Notes: generated by a model from the letters alone, not told the origin. Counted from the stretch's first letter, positions 9,865 through 19,077 are shown. The stretch: DNA of 64,000 nucleotides from JABAAE01 sp905480545 (GCA_943788025.1 CALSOR010000004.1:558001-622000); one strand, 5' to 3'. Translations and numbers: made by a program.

Positions 9865-10563
9865 ATGAATCGTTTCTTTCTCTTTACATCGATCGTTTCA
9901 CTCGCTCTGTCAACCAACGTGGCGTCTCAGGAAAAAAGCAAGGAACTTAAAACGCTGAAGGAAAAAGCCAGTTACCTGGTCGGATTTAACATTGGTGAAG
10001 ATGTACTCCGACGTGAATTAGATGTTGATTTTGACATTATGGTTCAGGGCTTCAGAGACGCGGTTGCCGAGAAAAATCCCCCGATGACCAAAACTGAAAT
10101 GGAGTCAGTGATGGCAGCTTTCGAAAAGAAAATCCTTGAAAAGAGCAATGCAAAATGGAAAGCACTTTCGAAGGAAAACATGGAAAAAGGTGTGGCATTT
10201 TTAGCTAAAAACAAACTTGCCGAAGGTGTCGCGCAACTGGAAAGTGGCTTGCAGTATAAAACCATCAAGAAGTCAGAGGGTGCGAAACCAAAGAATGGCA
10301 ATCAAGTCAAAATCCATGTCATTGGAAAACACATTGACGGTGAAGAATTCGAAAACACGGTAAAAGTCAAAATGCCAGTCACCGTTACCGTTGGAACAAC
10401 GCTACGCGGACTTGATGAAGCTCTCCGAAGAATGACGGCCGGTGCCACATGGCAACTTTTCATTCCTTCCAACCTTGGGTTTGGTCAAAACGGTTCACCG
10501 CCAGCGGTAGGTCCCAATGAAACGTTGATCTACGAAGTCGAATTGATAGAAATCGTTAAGTAG
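9865..10563 (+). CDS. secreted FKBP-type peptidyl-prolyl isomerase-like protein
   Basis: A 232-residue protein with signal peptide MNRFFLFTSIVSLALSTNVA, an alpha-helical FKBP N-terminal dimerisation domain (KASYLVGFNIGEDV), then an FKBP fold (NGNQVKIHVIGKHIDGEEF, ending NETLIYEVELIEI). This is the FkpA/Mip layout. Two residues normally lining the isomerase pocket look replaced: the Tyr of VHYTG reads IHVIG, and the Trp of VIPGW reads TLRGL, so it may act as a chaperone rather than an isomerase. The frame starts at a TTG at 9847, but the ATG at 9865 begins the signal peptide and is preferred. Confidence 0.85.
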   Translation: MNRFFLFTSIVSLALSTNVASQEKSKELKTLKEKASYLVGFNIGEDVLRRELDVDFDIMVQGFRDAVAEKNPPMTKTEMESVMAAFEKKILEKSNAKWKALSKENMEKGVAFLAKNKLAEGVAQLESGLQYKTIKKSEGAKPKNGNQVKIHVIGKHIDGEEFENTVKVKMPVTVTVGTTLRGLDEALRRMTAGATWQLFIPSNLGFGQNGSPPAVGPNETLIYEVELIEIVK

Positions 10564-10577
10564 CCATTACCTCTCAG

Positions 10578-10613
10578 TCATCGTTTGCTAGGTGGCCATC
10601 GTTTGCTAGGTGG
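10578..10613. repeat. two-copy 18-bp tandem repeat
   Basis: Two copies of [T/C]CATCGTTTGCTAGGTGG, differing at the first base, fill the convergent gap between the FKBP-like gene and the methyltransferase gene and abut the methyltransferase stop codon. A third copy may begin (TCATCGC) inside the stop region. Confidence 0.85.
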
Positions 10614-11492
10614 TCATCGCGGCCAACGCACAAGGTTCCCAGCATTTAACTTCCGGCCGTCGTTCGTTGAAATCGAAAGCGGCATCGCGGTTACTTGAGT
10701 TGAGCAGGTCCCGAACACGGCATCGCAAAATGTTGCCTGCAATTCAGCTGGGCCGTATCCGGGTGAATGACAAGTAAGCAGCATGAACTCTGGCGAGTCG
10801 GTAAGCAGCTTCTTACAGTTCCGCAGCAGTCGAATCAGGTCACGCTCTATCTTCCACGCTTCACCCTTGGGTCCATGCCCGAATGTGGGTGGATCCAGTA
10901 TGATTGCGTCATAGCGATTCCCACGTTTGACTTCGCGTTCAACAAACAGCGAGCAGTCCTCGACAATCCAGCGGATCGGATGCTCCGAGAGATTTGACAA
11001 CGCGGCATTTTCCCTAGCCCAACTTACGATGTTCTTTGCCGAGTCGATGTGAGTGACTTCAGCACCGGCAACGGCCGCGGACAATGTCGAACCGCCTGTG
11101 TAGGCAAACAGGTTCAAGACCTTGAGCTTGCGTTCGCAATTGGTGACGCGTTTACGTATCCAATCCCAATTTGATTGCTGCTCTACGAACAATCCAACAT
11201 GTCCAAAAGGGGTCGGCTTTAATTTGAAACGAAGACCGTCATGCTCGATCGACCAAGAATCATTTGGCCCCGTGGCTTTCTGCGAAACAAACGACCATGA
11301 TTCTTTGTTTGTGTTTCGCCTGGTATAGGCCGAGTCGATCCCACTCCATAAATCAGGCCGTGATCGGATAACGCGGTCAGCTGGTGGTGATGGCCGAGAA
11401 ATCAAAAACTCACCAAATCGTTCAAGCTTTTCGCCGACACCAGCTTCGTTTTTTCCAAAGTCCAGTAGTTGATATTGTATTGGGTCGAACAT
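10614..11492 (-). CDS. class I SAM-dependent methyltransferase, RlmI/RlmK-like
   Basis: A 292-residue Rossmann methyltransferase. SAM-binding motif I is KVLNLFAYTGGSTLSAAVAG, the acidic loop follows in THIDSAKNIV, and the catalytic-type motif is IILDPPTFGHG. This DPPxF form is typical of the RlmI/RlmK (23S rRNA m5C/m2G) group. The N-terminal PUA domain present in RlmI is absent, so the target RNA remains open. It is a single gene whose stop codon abuts an 18-bp repeat. The ATG at 11492 gives an ordinary length. Confidence 0.8.
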   Translation of the reverse strand: MFDPIQYQLLDFGKNEAGVGEKLERFGEFLISRPSPPADRVIRSRPDLWSGIDSAYTRRNTNKESWSFVSQKATGPNDSWSIEHDGLRFKLKPTPFGHVGLFVEQQSNWDWIRKRVTNCERKLKVLNLFAYTGGSTLSAAVAGAEVTHIDSAKNIVSWARENAALSNLSEHPIRWIVEDCSLFVEREVKRGNRYDAIILDPPTFGHGPKGEAWKIERDLIRLLRNCKKLLTDSPEFMLLTCHSPGYGPAELQATFCDAVFGTCSTQVTAMPLSISTNDGRKLNAGNLVRWPR

Positions 11493-11802
11493 TCAATATT
11501 TCAATCGTGATTTTGGCGACACCAGGTGCGGTTCGCCTGCTCTTCAGAAATGGCGGTCAATCGTTACACAGCAATTGTTGTTCGACTGCCCTCTTTTTGC
11601 GATTTGTCGAAACGGAATCGTGAAAATAACTTTAATTTCAAACTTGTGAAACCGTCCAATCGGCTTGGCCGAGTTCACATGGCTGTCTTTTACCGTAATT
11701 ACGTGCTCCAAATTGATGGCACTTCATGTGAAATGGCAAGGCAGTTCTTTAATAGTGCAAGTTTGTTGCCGGAATTGCCAGCGTTCCGCTAACGACCTCT
11801 CA

Positions 11803-11894
11803 GACGTGCCCCAGCGATGACGTGCCCCAGCGATAACGTGCCCCAGCGATGACGAGACCCAGCGATGACGTGCCCCAGCGATGACGAGACCAGA
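11803..11894. repeat. 16-bp minisatellite
   Basis: About 5.7 tandem copies of a 16-bp unit with consensus GACGTGCCCCAGCGAT, in two variants (CGTGCCCC and CGAGACCC), in the gap 11493-11927. The repeat ends 33 bp from the stop codon of the zinc-ribbon gene. The first 300 bp of the gap contain no gene that I can support. Confidence 0.95.
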
Positions 11895-11927
11895 CAATAG
11901 TGTTTTGTGCTCACCAAGCCAGTTGTG

Positions 11928-13769
11928 TTACCGTTTTTTAACGCCAACGATTTGCAGGACCGGATATTTCTCCCCGCCGGCACGAACAATTCGGTTATTG
12001 CTGATCCCAAAGACCATCCATTGAGTGCCTTGAACGAACGGTCCCTCCACATCACCAGACAACAACAAGGCTCGCTGTGATGTACCAAGTAATTCCACCA
12101 ACATTGATGATTCTTCACCGATGACGGGTGCGATGCCCCGCGGCTGAATGACCTTAACCAACCCGAACCAACCGATCTTCGATTTTGACTCAAGAGCGGC
12201 AACAGCCAATCGATTGATATCCGACTGCACTGCATCCGTCGGCCAAATCAAAAGTTGCCTCTGAACGTCGCGATTCTCTTTCTTCAATTCATCAATTTCA
12301 TTCTTCCGCGTAAAATCGGCAGCAAGATACTCTTGATTCAGGGCAGACCAACTCATGGAAAACTTCTGGGCGTTAGGAAAAAAAGTAGCTTCTGTCATTG
12401 ACCATTCCGATCTGCTCATCAAATCCAACGCTTCACGAAAATTGAGATCCTTGTCACCTTGCTTTGGTGAGTCACCGGGAGTAATTGACGTCACGCGATT
12501 GCTTGGGTCACTCGCAATGTCACTCAGCACGGACAAGGGTAAACCGTAGCTTATCTTATTCTTTGCATCGTTAGCAAAATGCATTCCGGCGAAGCGACCG
12601 GCCTCATCGAAAACGGGAACACCTAATCCCGTTTTATTTATGGTTCCCGTATGGATCATGATTGGCGTCGTTGCATCCGGAACCAGACCGACACCCGCAA
12701 TAACAGCCTTTTCATCCGCAGAAAGATCAGCAAACGCGGCAGCGGATCGAATACGAGTTTGTCGCAGATACTCAGAGGACTTTAAATTCGTCAGAATCGG
12801 GATCACACCACGTCCGGCTTCCGCATTTTCAGGGCGAGCCTTTATTGGCGATGTAACCTGATTGATATGAATAATAGCAACGTTCAGCGCTTCACTTTTA
12901 CCAATCAATTTCCTCGCCTGAATTGGCTTACCCCATCTTTCGGAAGCGTTATAAACTTTGCTTGGAAACTTGACTCGAACGGAATCGGCTCCTTTGATTT
13001 GACTCCAATTAACCGCGATAGCGCCGTCGTTCGATATCACGACTCCGTGACTGGTGACGTTTCCTGAATTTCGTTTCGCGACAACCAAAACAAAATTAGA
13101 TGAAATTGAGCTCCAGATTGCAGCAAACTCGGTCGAATTCAATTTAGGCGCATTGCCTCCGCTCGCCCCATCGCCCTTTGCTCCAGAACCTTTTTTTCCT
13201 CCGCGTTTCCCGCTCTTCGTTTTACTTAAATCTTCTTTCGCATCAGATTTATTTTCTTGCTTTTCAACAATGCCTGATGCCTTAGACTTGGCTGCAGTTT
13301 CGTTTTTCTTTTCTTCACCACCAGAGAAAAATGTGGTCGCAATTATTGGAATACCGATCAGCAACATTAGTGCAACAACACATGTGCCAATAATCAGGAG
13401 AAGAACTTTGTTGGGATCGGTTTTCTTTTTGTTCGCGGGGACAAATGGCATATCCGTATCTAAAGTCTCCACGCCCTTTCCTGATTTTGATCTCTTGCGG
13501 TAAGATTTCGAAACGTTTTTGTCAACAATCACGTCGGGCTGAACGTTCAATGAACCGGTCCCCGAATCGATTTGAGAAAGCGCAACCGGTTGCGGAATTT
13601 CAAGCTCATCCTCGTTGGAGATCGCTGTCTTTTCTGGCAACTGGCAATCGGCAGCGTTAAACACGTTTTCGCATTTTGGGCATTTACCAGCCTTGTTTGA
13701 AAAGTCCTCCGGTACCGAAAAGCGATATTCACATACTGGGCACTCTAACCAAACAGCCATTGTCTTCAT
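11928..13769 (-). CDS. zinc-ribbon membrane protein with degenerate trypsin-like domain
   Basis: A 613-residue protein. An N-terminal zinc ribbon (CPVC at 10-13, CPKC at 30-33) is followed by a polar linker, a transmembrane helix (VLLLIIGTCVVALMLLIGIP, about residues 120-140), a Lys/Gly-rich stretch, then a region resembling an S1 trypsin-like domain: TSHGVVISNDGAIAVNW, LNVAIIHI and GLGVPVFDEAGRFAGMHF. In active HtrA-type proteases these positions hold His, Asp and Ser; here the catalytic serine position reads GVP, so proteolysis is doubtful. The rest is unassigned. GGAG lies 7 bases before the ATG at 13769, supporting this start. Confidence 0.75.
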   Translation of the reverse strand: MKTMAVWLECPVCEYRFSVPEDFSNKAGKCPKCENVFNAADCQLPEKTAISNEDELEIPQPVALSQIDSGTGSLNVQPDVIVDKNVSKSYRKRSKSGKGVETLDTDMPFVPANKKKTDPNKVLLLIIGTCVVALMLLIGIPIIATTFFSGGEEKKNETAAKSKASGIVEKQENKSDAKEDLSKTKSGKRGGKKGSGAKGDGASGGNAPKLNSTEFAAIWSSISSNFVLVVAKRNSGNVTSHGVVISNDGAIAVNWSQIKGADSVRVKFPSKVYNASERWGKPIQARKLIGKSEALNVAIIHINQVTSPIKARPENAEAGRGVIPILTNLKSSEYLRQTRIRSAAAFADLSADEKAVIAGVGLVPDATTPIMIHTGTINKTGLGVPVFDEAGRFAGMHFANDAKNKISYGLPLSVLSDIASDPSNRVTSITPGDSPKQGDKDLNFREALDLMSRSEWSMTEATFFPNAQKFSMSWSALNQEYLAADFTRKNEIDELKKENRDVQRQLLIWPTDAVQSDINRLAVAALESKSKIGWFGLVKVIQPRGIAPVIGEESSMLVELLGTSQRALLLSGDVEGPFVQGTQWMVFGISNNRIVRAGGEKYPVLQIVGVKKR

Positions 13770-14191
13770 CCTGTATCTCCGGTTCCAATTGTCTTCACTC
13801 TATCAATCGTCGGAAAAAACCGCAATAAAAGTCGACCGACCTGCGATTTGCTGCTTACCGCAGCATTAAACGATCGTTGGCAAGGTACTTGCATCGGCAG
13901 CATCGAGGCTTGCGAGGTTCAATGAATTTCGCGAAACCTCGTTTTACTATCTTCTTAAATCGCAGTGAAATCGACACCTTTATTCCAAAGTCATTCCTGC
14001 AACAATGTAGTGACGCCGGCATGGTGAGTCAGGCTTGACAACCCTCGCAATGTCGGACGATCCAACAGAGCGTAGCGATGTAACGTTTTCGTAACCGATT
14101 CGACGTTATTCAACAGTGTATCCTGCGTTTTGCAATTTGATTATGCGATTTTCAAATTCAATCCAAACACCATTGCACGTGGAGTCTTGCG
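13770..14191. other. divergent intergenic region, no gene seen
   Basis: A gap of 422 bp between divergent genes. No supported ORF, RNA gene or repeat was seen. It presumably holds the promoters of the zinc-ribbon protein gene and the phosphatase gene, but no convincing -35/-10 pair was found. GGAG at 14181-14184 is the ribosome binding site of the phosphatase. Confidence 0.5.
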
Positions 14192-14734
14192 TTGCCTAAA
14201 CTCGCGAATAAAGTTTTTTCGTCAGCCGTGTTCTATCCAACGCATTGGTGGAACATCCTCATGTCAAAGGTCTTGAACCAACGCAACTGGTGGGATGATG
14301 TCGATGATGCCCTGATCTTGGGTGCTCGCCCAAATTCAACGGATGCTGAAAAACTGGTGGAAATCGGCGTAACCGGTGTTGTAAACACCTGCGACGAATA
14401 TTCGGGACCGATTCATGTTTACGAAAAACATGGCATCGAACAACTTCATATTCCAACCGTTGATTTCACTCATCCGTTCATCCAAGATGTCGAATCGGCC
14501 GTAGACTTTATTTCAAGGCATGCGGACGACGGTGGTTGCGTTTACGTACACTGCAAAGCTGGACGTGCTCGAAGCGCAACCGTCGCCGTTTGCTGGTTGA
14601 TGGAATACCGTAAGATGTCTGGAGACGCAGCCCAACAACTGTTGCTCGAAAACCGTCACCAAGTTAACAAACGCCTCCTCTCGAGGCCGGTGGTAATCGA
14701 GTTTCAACAACGGCGGCAGTGCGGTGAGAAGTAG
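14192..14734 (+). CDS. PTPMT1-like dual-specificity phosphatase, probable phosphatidylglycerophosphate phosphatase
   Basis: A 180-residue protein with the Cys-based phosphatase loop HCKAGRARS (nucleophile Cys at about residue 120). Beyond the loop it matches the mitochondrial enzyme PTPMT1: the N-terminal FYPT segment, RNWW...LILGARP, an EEY-like DEYSGP, and VYVHCKAGRARSAT. PTPMT1 dephosphorylates phosphatidylglycerophosphate to phosphatidylglycerol, the cardiolipin precursor, and a mammalian-type enzyme of this kind is known from Rhodopirellula baltica. The start is TTG at 14192 with GGAG 7 bases upstream; it retains the FYPT segment, which the internal ATG at 14261 would lose. Its 3' end faces sufS. 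Confidence 0.85.
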   Translation: MPKLANKVFSSAVFYPTHWWNILMSKVLNQRNWWDDVDDALILGARPNSTDAEKLVEIGVTGVVNTCDEYSGPIHVYEKHGIEQLHIPTVDFTHPFIQDVESAVDFISRHADDGGCVYVHCKAGRARSATVAVCWLMEYRKMSGDAAQQLLLENRHQVNKRLLSRPVVIEFQQRRQCGEK

Positions 14735-14759
14735 CCGGGGCTAGCCGTTAACCAATCGC

Positions 14760-16013
14760 CTACAACAGCAGCTTAATCGTCTTTTCGACTTGCTCAGCAA
14801 AAAAGTCGACTTCATCCAGCGTGTTGTAAAGGTAAAAACTTGCGCGATTGCTCTCGGTTAAACCCAGTTTTTGATGCAGCGGCATGGCGCAATGGTGCCC
14901 GTTTCGAATTGCGATTCCCTTTAAGTCAATCATCGTGGCAAAGTCTAATGAATTGACACCATCAATGACGAAACTAACGATCCCGCCACGTTCCTCTGCA
15001 CTGGGTCCCAAGATTCTGACCGATCCAATTTCTTCCAAACGCTTCATGGTTTCACGAGTTAAATTGCGCTCATGCTCAAAGACATTTCGCAGTCCAACTT
15101 CATGTAAATAGTCGACGGCAGAACCCAGTCCAACTGCTGGAACAATTGGCGGCGTGCCCGCTTCGAATTTGGCAGGCAATTCACCGGGCGTAAAACCTGT
15201 TGTGGTCACCGTCGAAATCATGCTTCCACCACCCAAAAATGGTGGCATCTCTTCCAATAACGCTTCTTTGCCATAAAGGACTCCGACCCCCGATGGCCCC
15301 ATCATCTTATGACCACTGAATACCAGAAAATCTACATCTAAATCTTGCACATCGGTAACTGCGTGTGGAACCGATTGCGCGGCATCCATCAATACCTTTG
15401 CGCCGACCTGATGGGCCCTCGATATCAACTCCTTCTCAGGATTGATTGTTCCAAAGACATTCGACATGGAAGTAAAAGCAAATAGCTTCGTCTTCTCGGT
15501 TAGGTAGTCATCAAGCTTATCGAGTTCCAGTTTTCCGTTCTTGTCAAAAGGCAAAAATTTCAAGGTCAACGACTTCCGCTCGGCCAATTGCTGCCAAGGA
15601 ACAATGTTGGAATGGTGCTCCATCTCGGTGATCAAAATTTCATCACCCGCTTGTAAGAACCTTTCGCCGAAACTGTGGGCGACAAGATTAATCGAAAGTG
15701 TCGTTCCGCTGGTAAAAATGACTTCCGATGCCCGCTCCGCATTGAGCAATGCTCGGATCTTTTCCCGTGCCTGATCGTACAGATCACTCGCCTTCAGGCT
15801 TAATTCATAACTCCCCCGATGCACGTTAGCATACGATTGCGTGTAGCAATCCTGCATTGCTTGCAATACGCTTTTGGGTCGTTGTGTCGAAGCACCGTTG
15901 TCAAAATAGACCAATGGTTTTGAACCATGTGCTTTTGTATCCAGAATTGGAAAGTCTTTTTTCAATTCGGCCGCATTGATTGTCAAAGTCTCACTCGTCA
16001 AGGTTTTCACCAT
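14760..16013 (-). CDS. sufS: cysteine desulfurase SufS
   Basis: A 417-residue class V PLP enzyme of the group II (SufS/CsdA) type. It releases sulfur from cysteine for Fe-S cluster assembly. The PLP lysine is in VFSGHKMMGPSGVGVLYG (about residue 235) and the persulfide cysteine in RNGHHCAMPLHQ (about residue 374). Other group II marks are YFDNGAST and HHSNIVPWQ. No sufBCDE or sufU genes are adjacent, so sulfur transfer partners must be encoded elsewhere. The start is ATG at 16013. Confidence 0.93.
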   Translation of the reverse strand: MVKTLTSETLTINAAELKKDFPILDTKAHGSKPLVYFDNGASTQRPKSVLQAMQDCYTQSYANVHRGSYELSLKASDLYDQAREKIRALLNAERASEVIFTSGTTLSINLVAHSFGERFLQAGDEILITEMEHHSNIVPWQQLAERKSLTLKFLPFDKNGKLELDKLDDYLTEKTKLFAFTSMSNVFGTINPEKELISRAHQVGAKVLMDAAQSVPHAVTDVQDLDVDFLVFSGHKMMGPSGVGVLYGKEALLEEMPPFLGGGSMISTVTTTGFTPGELPAKFEAGTPPIVPAVGLGSAVDYLHEVGLRNVFEHERNLTRETMKRLEEIGSVRILGPSAEERGGIVSFVIDGVNSLDFATMIDLKGIAIRNGHHCAMPLHQKLGLTESNRASFYLYNTLDEVDFFAEQVEKTIKLLL

Positions 16014-16564
16014 CTAGATCGTATGTAAGTGGAAGCAAGCCATTCAAAACGAAAAAAAGGCTTTTCAGTCGTTGAAGAAGCAAACCAGAAATAGTGCTTC
16101 AATATCACGATCATTGCCGTCTGAACGTTTGCATCAGATCTTGAAAGCCTGCTGACAAACGTTTTAAGTCGTTTTCATCAGTGGGATCTCATTCCCATCT
16201 CGAAACAGCGGCATCGCTAGTTAGACCGTTAATCGCGGTATTCCTTCACTTAGCAGGAATCTCCGCTCCGGACCAAGTCTACGACGCGTTGTCAGAATAG
16301 ACAATATCCTCGTATCTTTCCCAATTCCGACTCGCGGCAAAATATACGTGAGAATTTGAATGTCTTTCTCCAGAAAAATTTAGTCGCAAGCATCCGTTCC
16401 ACGCAAAACCCAATTCAAAACACGCCGTTCACGGCTGTTTCGATGCGTCTGGCGCCAGATATTCCAAATCTGCTATCTGAAACATGAAACCTTGATTTCC
16501 TGGCACCATCATTCGATCAGAACGATAACGACGAAAAACGTATTCAGATTGGTCCCCAAAGAAA
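16014..16564. other. divergent intergenic region, no gene seen
   Basis: A gap of 551 bp between sufS (minus) and the MORN-repeat gene (plus). A plus-strand frame starting at 16492 runs into the next gene out of frame and has no coding character. No RNA motif, repeat or strong promoter could be recognised. Confidence 0.5.
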
Positions 16565-18121
16565 ATGGCTACACCAAGCAGACAAATAGCGATTCACCCG
16601 AGCATTTCATTTTTAGCTGCTCTCGTCCTCGGTTCGCTGTGTACACCAACGTCGACATGGGCCCAAAACGGCGTTCAGCTCAACAATCCCATTCTCGGCC
16701 CACCAATTCAAACTGGGGCATCTCAAATAACGTCGGCGACCCAACCAGCGGCTGCTGCCATCGGAAGCCCGTACAATGTCGCCCCAAACAATCTGTCACC
16801 ACAAAACCTACAACAGCAAAATCGCATCCCACAGAATCTGGGACCGCAATTTCCCAATCCTGCGAATGCCTATTCACAGCGAATTAACCCCAATCTAGTT
16901 CCCGCCAATCAAGCACAACCAGATATCGCTAATCCCAACGGGACACCGCCTCGCATCGGCAACCCCGAAATGCCGAATCCTAATTCCTCCCCGCGGTTTG
17001 TGACGCCGGATTTCAACTCGGCTGTCAACCCGCAAAATGGATCACCCAACTCACCGACAATTCGCCCTACCTATGCCCCAACTCAGACAACAACCCGCAG
17101 CAAGAATGGCGCTGAAATCATTCGCGAGAGATACCCAAACGGTGCAACCAAAATCGAACGCGAGGTGGTTCAAGATAAAAACAAAAACTTTATTAATCAT
17201 GGTGAATGGAAGTTATTTTTGCCAAATGGTCGCGTTACCGCAAAAGCTCAATTTCAGTTCGGCAAAAAATTCGGCGAGTGGGCTCGATGGCTCACTACCG
17301 CCGAATCGCCCACTCTCAGAGTTGCTCCATTCAATCAGTTCAAATCGCCGTTTCTCTCGACATTTCAATATACCGATGACCAACTAAACGGCGTGTGGCA
17401 ACTAGTCGATTCGGCGAATCGAAAGGTATTTGAAATCAATTTACAAAACGGGAAACGCGAATCGGTTGCGCGTTTCTTTTTTGCCAATGGTCGAAATTTC
17501 AAGTTGATGACGTATCGAAATGGATTGCTTGATGGACCGTTCCAAGTTTGGAATCCACAAGGGCAACTTATCGAAAACCGCAAATTCCAGGACGGACATG
17601 AAGTCGGAAAAATCACGGAGTACTATCCGACACTTGTTGGCCGAAACAAAGCCAAGAAACTCGAATTTGATGTCCTGGCCGGAGAAATTGCAATCGTGCA
17701 AACAGACGACCCGTGGAATCTTCGGTTCGCAGTTGAAAATAAAGTCGGCGTCGACCTGAAAAATGGTAATGTGGAGGCTTGGTACCCCAACGGCCAATTA
17801 AAATTAACGGGTAAATACGAACAGGAGATGCAGAATGGCGTTTTTGCGTGGTATTTCCAAAACGGTCAAAAACAGGCGGAAGGTAAACTCATCGACGGCG
17901 AACGAGTCGGCGAATGGACCTGGTGGCATCAAAATGGAATGCGGGCTTCAAGCGGCCAATATGTTGCCGGCAAACCAGCAGGTGATTGGCAATGGTGGAT
18001 GGCCGATGGAAAACTAAATAAATCGAAATCGTTTGACGGACTTGAAGAGAATTCAGATATCCCAAGTTTGCAAAATGCATCGTATCAGAATCTTCCTCCA
18101 ACCAACTCAGGCGACAAATAA
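16565..18121 (+). CDS. secreted MORN-repeat variant (YwqK-like) protein
   Basis: A 518-residue protein. A signal peptide (about residues 1-34, ending STWAQ) is followed by an Asn/Pro/Gln-rich stretch (about 35-170), then MORN-variant repeats such as EAWYPNGQLKLTGKY, GVFAWYFQNGQKQAEGKL and GEWTWWHQNGMRASSGQY. Such repeats are found in YwqK-type and planctomycete exported proteins and usually mediate binding; no enzyme function is implied. The first two repeats (about 180-230) are separated from the last five by a less regular block. The gene is followed by a bidirectional terminator. Confidence 0.8.
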   Translation: MATPSRQIAIHPSISFLAALVLGSLCTPTSTWAQNGVQLNNPILGPPIQTGASQITSATQPAAAAIGSPYNVAPNNLSPQNLQQQNRIPQNLGPQFPNPANAYSQRINPNLVPANQAQPDIANPNGTPPRIGNPEMPNPNSSPRFVTPDFNSAVNPQNGSPNSPTIRPTYAPTQTTTRSKNGAEIIRERYPNGATKIEREVVQDKNKNFINHGEWKLFLPNGRVTAKAQFQFGKKFGEWARWLTTAESPTLRVAPFNQFKSPFLSTFQYTDDQLNGVWQLVDSANRKVFEINLQNGKRESVARFFFANGRNFKLMTYRNGLLDGPFQVWNPQGQLIENRKFQDGHEVGKITEYYPTLVGRNKAKKLEFDVLAGEIAIVQTDDPWNLRFAVENKVGVDLKNGNVEAWYPNGQLKLTGKYEQEMQNGVFAWYFQNGQKQAEGKLIDGERVGEWTWWHQNGMRASSGQYVAGKPAGDWQWWMADGKLNKSKSFDGLEENSDIPSLQNASYQNLPPTNSGDK

Positions 18122-18230
18122 AAACAGGTCGCCCAACAGCATCGCAACGCACACCTTGAACACGACGTTTGACAGGTTTCATTAGGCAATCGGCGTAATG
18201 ATACAGGTCAAACGGAAGAACCATCCATTA

Positions 18231-18260
18231 AAAAAGCCGCATCATTTGACGCGGCTTTTT
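18231..18260. terminator. bidirectional terminator
   Basis: A perfect 10-bp inverted repeat, AAAAAGCCGC with GCGGCTTTTT, separated by 10 bases. It has an A run on one side and a T run on the other and lies between two convergent genes, so it can serve both. Confidence 0.88.
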
Positions 18261-18356
18261 ATGCTCTTCTCTTATTCCGTGCTCTTCTCAAATCCTATGC
18301 ATTTTTCAAGCAAGGATTTATTGCTTCCATAAAGGATGCTTTCCAAGCAACGCGAT

Positions 18357-18695
18357 TTAAAACACGTCTAGCTGGAAGTGATGCCCCCAATGATAACGGC
18401 GGCCAGCTGGGTAATAGTTGTGCCATCCTTTGTTGTACACTGGCACTCGCATTTCCTGCGGGTAGCGATGGTACATACTCTCGCTGCTGCGATAGTACTC
18501 GTTGCCCCAAAAATTTTGCGGGTAGTAAACGTAGGGGTAGTGATAATATCGATCCCAATCACGAGTATTGTACTGGCCTCCCCAACTTTGACCGTATGCA
18601 CGTTGATTGGTTTGTTGGGCGTTAGATTCCGACGCGGCAAAAAACAGGCTGCATGCGAGGAACACAAAAGATGCAATCATTGCACGACGTACCAT
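18357..18695 (-). CDS. small Tyr/His-rich secreted protein, unknown
   Basis: A 112-residue protein with a signal peptide (MVRRAMIASFVFLACSLFFA, cleavage near SNA-QQ). The mature part of about 85 residues is unusually rich in Tyr, His, Trp and Arg (for example RYYHYPYVYYPQNFWGNEYY) and has no Cys. I do not recognise a family. The frame is open to 18734, but the ATG at 18695 begins the signal peptide and has an AAAGGGGG Shine-Dalgarno sequence about 7 bases upstream. It faces the MORN gene across a shared terminator. A surface or matrix role would be a guess. Confidence 0.7.
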   Translation of the reverse strand: MVRRAMIASFVFLACSLFFAASESNAQQTNQRAYGQSWGGQYNTRDWDRYYHYPYVYYPQNFWGNEYYRSSESMYHRYPQEMRVPVYNKGWHNYYPAGRRYHWGHHFQLDVF

Positions 18696-19077
18696 CGCGG
18701 CTTCCCCCTTTAATTCTTTAATGATGGACACCACAACCCATAATCTGGGTCGGATTGCGGTTTAAATTACAGCCAATTCAATTTCGTTTTGAACTACACA
18801 GAAAGGCTGCGGCAAGCGTGACGCGGTATCACGCTGAGAATGAGTATCGGCCATCGCCCACCCCTGAATAACGAAAAATGTGGCAATTCAGGAATATTCG
18901 GCAAAATCAGATCATGAAAAACGGCGAAGAAATCTCAATGCCGACTCAATAAACCTTAAAGAAGGGGCTTTTGATCCAGGATGCAAAAACGTGCCAATCG
19001 GCTTGAGTAGTTCGGCAAAACGAAAGCTTCGTTTTATGTTAAATTGATGTCTACACGAACTCTGGGGTTTGACTTCA
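18696..19077. other. divergent intergenic region
   Basis: A gap of 382 bp between the Tyr-rich protein gene and the kinase gene. No supported ORF or repeat was seen. TCTGGGG at 19061-19067 may be the kinase ribosome binding site. A minus-strand frame over 18912-19400 is a shadow of the kinase gene. Confidence 0.45.

Noticed and set aside
11803..11894. CRISPR-like array
   Set aside because: Units are contiguous with no spacers; it is a minisatellite.
16492..16887. Plus-strand frame overlapping the MORN gene start
   Set aside because: Shadow of the MORN gene, whose frame has a signal peptide and repeats.
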